DNA of 64,000 bases from Treponema pedis. GTDB taxonomy: Bacteria > Spirochaetota > Spirochaetia > Treponematales > Treponemataceae. The notes below the pieces were generated by a model that saw only the letters and a program-made list of their open reading frames with translations, was not told where the DNA came from and made no database searches. Position numbers and translations under genes: made by a program. Positions within the stretch are counted from its first letter, which is position 1, and each line of letters begins with the position of its first letter. This document shows, piece after piece, positions 61,366-64,000 of this stretch. The stretch lies in NCBI RefSeq assembly GCF_017161325.1, contig NZ_CP045670.1, positions 2,101,367-2,165,366 of the forward strand, in the 5' to 3' direction.

Positions 61366-62781
61366 TCAGCTCGGAATAATCTTTTCTTCTTCCAATTCCT
61401 TTAAAATCTTTTCATCAAGTTTTATGGAAAGATTGCGCTCCTGTGTAGGCAAAACCGTTCCCTTGGGAGCATTTTTTGCACGTCGCAGATGTTTAACCTG
61501 CGTAGTATATAAATCGGCACCGCCGTTTTTGCGGGCCTTTGAATAAAATACGGCAAGATTTCCGGCCTTAATTAAAACGGGCAACGGAACCGTTTTTTTA
61601 GGTTTTGCTTTTATAAAAACATATCCCCCCGCATAATCTCGGGTATGAAGCCATAAATCCGAGCCCTTAACAAAGTGCCTTAAAAGCTCATCGTTTTCGG
61701 CCGCCGTCCGTCCTACCAGAAGAGTCCAGCCTGAACATAAAAATTGCAATCCGGGAGCCGCTTTTTCATTTTTTTCTTTTCTTTGTAAGGGGATTTTTTC
61801 ACGCTGAATTATTTTTTGCACAATATACGGATTTTCTTCTTCTTTTAACTTTAAAAGTTTTTCGGCGATAATTTTAATTTGATTTTTATAAGAAACAATA
61901 TCCTGTTCAACCGCAGTAAGACCCGAAACGGCTTTTTTATATTTTTCATAATAAGAAGCTGCATTTTCTTTAGGAGTTTTTAAAGGGTCCAAATTTATAT
62001 TTACTTTTAAATTATTTTTTGTATAATCTTCAAGCTCGATAAAGGTCATACCCTTTTTTAATAAGTGTAAATTTGCAAAAAGCAAATCGCCCGTATTTTT
62101 TAAAGTTTCGGCATTTAAAAACTCTTCACGCTTTTTTTCAAGTTTTAAAATCGTGTGTTTTAATTTTTCTATTTTAACTCCGTATAAATTTTCAGCTTCC
62201 GCAAAAACGGCTTCTTTTGAAATTTTAGGAGCATTGTTTATATACCAATCTTCTATTGCGGAATTAAAAGTTTTTTCTTTATCGTACTCTCTAACTTCAT
62301 ATTCTTTTTTTTCAGGTTTATTTTTTTCAGGTAAGATAAATTTACCTCCTGAAATTTCTCCGCGCTTGGGTCTCCTATAAAATGCGTCTATTATATTATC
62401 CTTTTCGTCCGTTAAAATAATATTTGCGGCACCGCTCCACAACCTAAGATATAAAAAATAACTTCCGGTATTTCCCGAAAGAGTAAGACGTACGATTCTG
62501 TCTTCATTAAGCTGTTCCGCCCTTGTAATTTTAGAACCCTTTATGCGGGAACGCAAAAGTTCCATAAAACGCATAGGTTTATCGAATTTAGGAATTTTGT
62601 TTTCCGTGGAGTGAAGTCTACAGCCGCCCGCTTCAAGCGAGATAAAAAGAGTAACGGCTTTTTCATCATACAGGAAAAATACCAAAGAGGTATAGGAAGG
62701 CTGAATTATTTTTTGAATAAATTTGCCTTCCAATTCCAACTCCCTTAAAATAAGGTCGATTTCTTTATTGTTTAAAGACAT
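61366..62781 (-). CDS. NFACT-family protein (RqcH/FbpA-like)
   Basis: 471 residues, shorter than the usual 550-580 of RqcH. An N-terminal NFACT-N region (KFIQKIIQPSYTSLVFFLYD) is followed by a coiled-coil middle (about 190-325) and a C-terminal NFACT-R domain (LLVGRTAAENDELLRHFVKG, SDLWLHTRDYAGGYVFIKAK). RqcH proteins tag stalled nascent chains with alanine on the large ribosomal subunit; older annotations call them fibronectin-binding. The reduced length leaves open whether tagging activity is kept. Its start codon overlaps the stop of the upstream gene (TAATG). Confidence 0.85.
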   Translation of the reverse strand: MSLNNKEIDLILRELELEGKFIQKIIQPSYTSLVFFLYDEKAVTLFISLEAGGCRLHSTENKIPKFDKPMRFMELLRSRIKGSKITRAEQLNEDRIVRLTLSGNTGSYFLYLRLWSGAANIILTDEKDNIIDAFYRRPKRGEISGGKFILPEKNKPEKKEYEVREYDKEKTFNSAIEDWYINNAPKISKEAVFAEAENLYGVKIEKLKHTILKLEKKREEFLNAETLKNTGDLLFANLHLLKKGMTFIELEDYTKNNLKVNINLDPLKTPKENAASYYEKYKKAVSGLTAVEQDIVSYKNQIKIIAEKLLKLKEEENPYIVQKIIQREKIPLQRKEKNEKAAPGLQFLCSGWTLLVGRTAAENDELLRHFVKGSDLWLHTRDYAGGYVFIKAKPKKTVPLPVLIKAGNLAVFYSKARKNGGADLYTTQVKHLRRAKNAPKGTVLPTQERNLSIKLDEKILKELEEEKIIPS

Positions 62782-64000
62782 TAAAAAAAGCCCTTTAATA
62801 CGTCGTTTACGGTATCTTTTACCCCTTTATCTATATTTTCTTCAATCAGCTGTTTTGCTTTATCGGAAGCAAGGTCTTTAATACGCTTTTCAATTTCCGC
62901 TTTTTTCGTATCAAAAATCTTTTCATAGTTTTGAATATCGTTTATTATCTTTTTTGCCTGATTTGCCGCAGAAGTAAATTTTGCAATTTCATCTTTGTAA
63001 ATTTCTTTTTGCTCGTTAAGCCAGTTTTCACCCATTTTAATAAGCTCGGCTTTTATCTTTTCAACTTGCCTTGCAAATTCCTTTTTTATAGCCTGCGCGA
63101 TTTGATTGTCGACATCGGTATTAACTTCAATATTAAAACTTTCTCCCTTTTTTATTGTAAGAACAAGCTTTACATTTATAGCTTTTATACCTTCAAGAAT
63201 ATTTTGATAAATTTCACATACAAAAGCAGGTTCAAAATCGGCAACTTTTAATGCGCTTTGCATTATGCCCATATCGGCGGTAATTACCACATCATGAGCT
63301 TTTGAAACATTAACGCCTCCCGCCGTACGTAAAATTCCTGAAAGAGAAGGAACGGCTTCTGCGGTTTGAGGAATTTCAAGCTCAAAACCTTCAAATGTAA
63401 AAAGAGTGTCTACAAGTTCATTTGAATAAGAGCGTAAATCTATTACGCCTTCGGCGGTTTCTTTCATATTCGCATGAGCGGCATTTAAGTTAATCGTAAG
63501 AGGAAGGCCGAGTTTATCGGCATCGTTGGTAATTGCTTTTACCGTTCCGCCTATTGCAAAAACTTCTTTTTCAGGATGATGGCCGGAAAGAGCAACATTT
63601 TTTATTACAAAAGAAGGAAGCGAATTTTTACCGAAGACAAAAGTCGTACCCGGCAATCTTTCCATCATTTTCGATTTTTGAGCAAGGGTAAGTTCTTTTG
63701 GCTCCTTCGGTTTTTGAGAGCTTTTAAGAAGCTCCATACCTTGAACGAAATACGGATAGTATTTTCCGAGCGTTTCAATTATAAAAGAATTTATAAGTTG
63801 AGCAACGAGCTTTTTCCCCGTGTCGGCATTTATAGATTTAATTTTTGCAGCCGTTTCTTTGATACGGTTAAAATCGCTTTTTATCGCCTCTCCGGCATTT
63901 TTGGCAAGGCGTTCCACAGTTTTTATATCCGTCTGAACATCTTTGGCAAGTTTTTCCGCAAGGTCGAAATCCGCCTTGCCTACTTCCACCGCCTGAGAAA
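62781..64000 (-). CDS. Large helical protein, TIGR03545-like (partial, start outside window)
   Basis: At least 405 residues; the frame stays open to the window edge, so the true start lies beyond it. It is rich in long helices, with coiled-coil stretches at both ends (ADFDLAEKLAKDVQTDIKTV; TKKAEIEKRIKDLASDKAKQ) and a beta-rich centre (TTFVFGKNSLPSFVIKNVAL, KAHDVVITADMGIMQSALKV). It resembles proteins of the TIGR03545 type found in spirochaetes and some gammaproteobacteria; function unknown. It is translationally coupled to the NFACT gene. Confidence 0.55.
   Translation of the reverse strand, partial: SQAVEVGKADFDLAEKLAKDVQTDIKTVERLAKNAGEAIKSDFNRIKETAAKIKSINADTGKKLVAQLINSFIIETLGKYYPYFVQGMELLKSSQKPKEPKELTLAQKSKMMERLPGTTFVFGKNSLPSFVIKNVALSGHHPEKEVFAIGGTVKAITNDADKLGLPLTINLNAAHANMKETAEGVIDLRSYSNELVDTLFTFEGFELEIPQTAEAVPSLSGILRTAGGVNVSKAHDVVITADMGIMQSALKVADFEPAFVCEIYQNILEGIKAINVKLVLTIKKGESFNIEVNTDVDNQIAQAIKKEFARQVEKIKAELIKMGENWLNEQKEIYKDEIAKFTSAANQAKKIINDIQNYEKIFDTKKAEIEKRIKDLASDKAKQLIEENIDKGVKDTVNDVLKGFF

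Overview
The window is a chromosomal segment of an oral-type Treponema, most likely from the T. denticola group. The evidence is low G+C coding, a periplasmic flagellin core gene (flaB), an hflK-hflC-flbB-acyltransferase operon, an opp peptide-uptake operon, histidine ammonia-lyase, and a large array of integron gene cassettes whose attC sites are of the spirochaete kind. The species cannot be fixed from the sequence alone. No rRNA, tRNA or CRISPR was recognised.

Layout. 1-11.8 kb holds the aspS tail, a DUF302 protein, the minus-strand operon hflK-hflC-flbB-MBOAT acyltransferase-SGNH protein, and a minus-strand run of fumarase (two subunits), citC and citXG. 12-24.3 kb holds flaB with a structured leader, a cheW-aminotransferase-nadK run, an ABC exporter, a 3-hydroxyisobutyrate-type dehydrogenase, hutH, an AlkD-like protein, an ABC-2 exporter operon and nrdR. 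24.4-26.5 kb holds a TPR-like protein and an MFS transporter on the minus strand.

26.5-49 kb is an integron. Only the C-terminal part of the integrase can be read, and it is interrupted by a stop codon. Next come a near-consensus cassette promoter, an attI-like crossover site and about 17 attC sites, most ending a cassette read from the plus strand. Cassette products include a DUF6119/TIGR04141 protein in first position, a Cap15-like two-TM beta-rich protein, two proteins with an RX4H HEPN-type motif, a nitroreductase with a radical SAM protein, a MATE-type transporter with a histidine phosphatase, and several exported proteins (SIMPL, HEAT, BspA-type LRR, DcrB-like). Sites near attI look intact, while almost all sites beyond 42 kb are damaged, which suggests an age gradient. 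Many cassettes begin, just after the crossover point, with a short hairpin whose stem varies in sequence but keeps pairing.

49.4-64 kb holds nrdD (with NrdR boxes matching those at nrdR on the other side of the integron), proS, the oppABCDF operon with a long leader carrying a 10-base G/C tract, a 165-bp tandem repeat array leading into an EamA transporter gene, an NFACT protein and a partial coiled-coil protein.

About a dozen single-base frameshifts lie in A/T homopolymers, several in genes expected to be essential or conserved (fumarase, citC, flbB). This looks more like homopolymer errors in the underlying sequence than real gene loss, so those genes are described over their full reconstructed spans.
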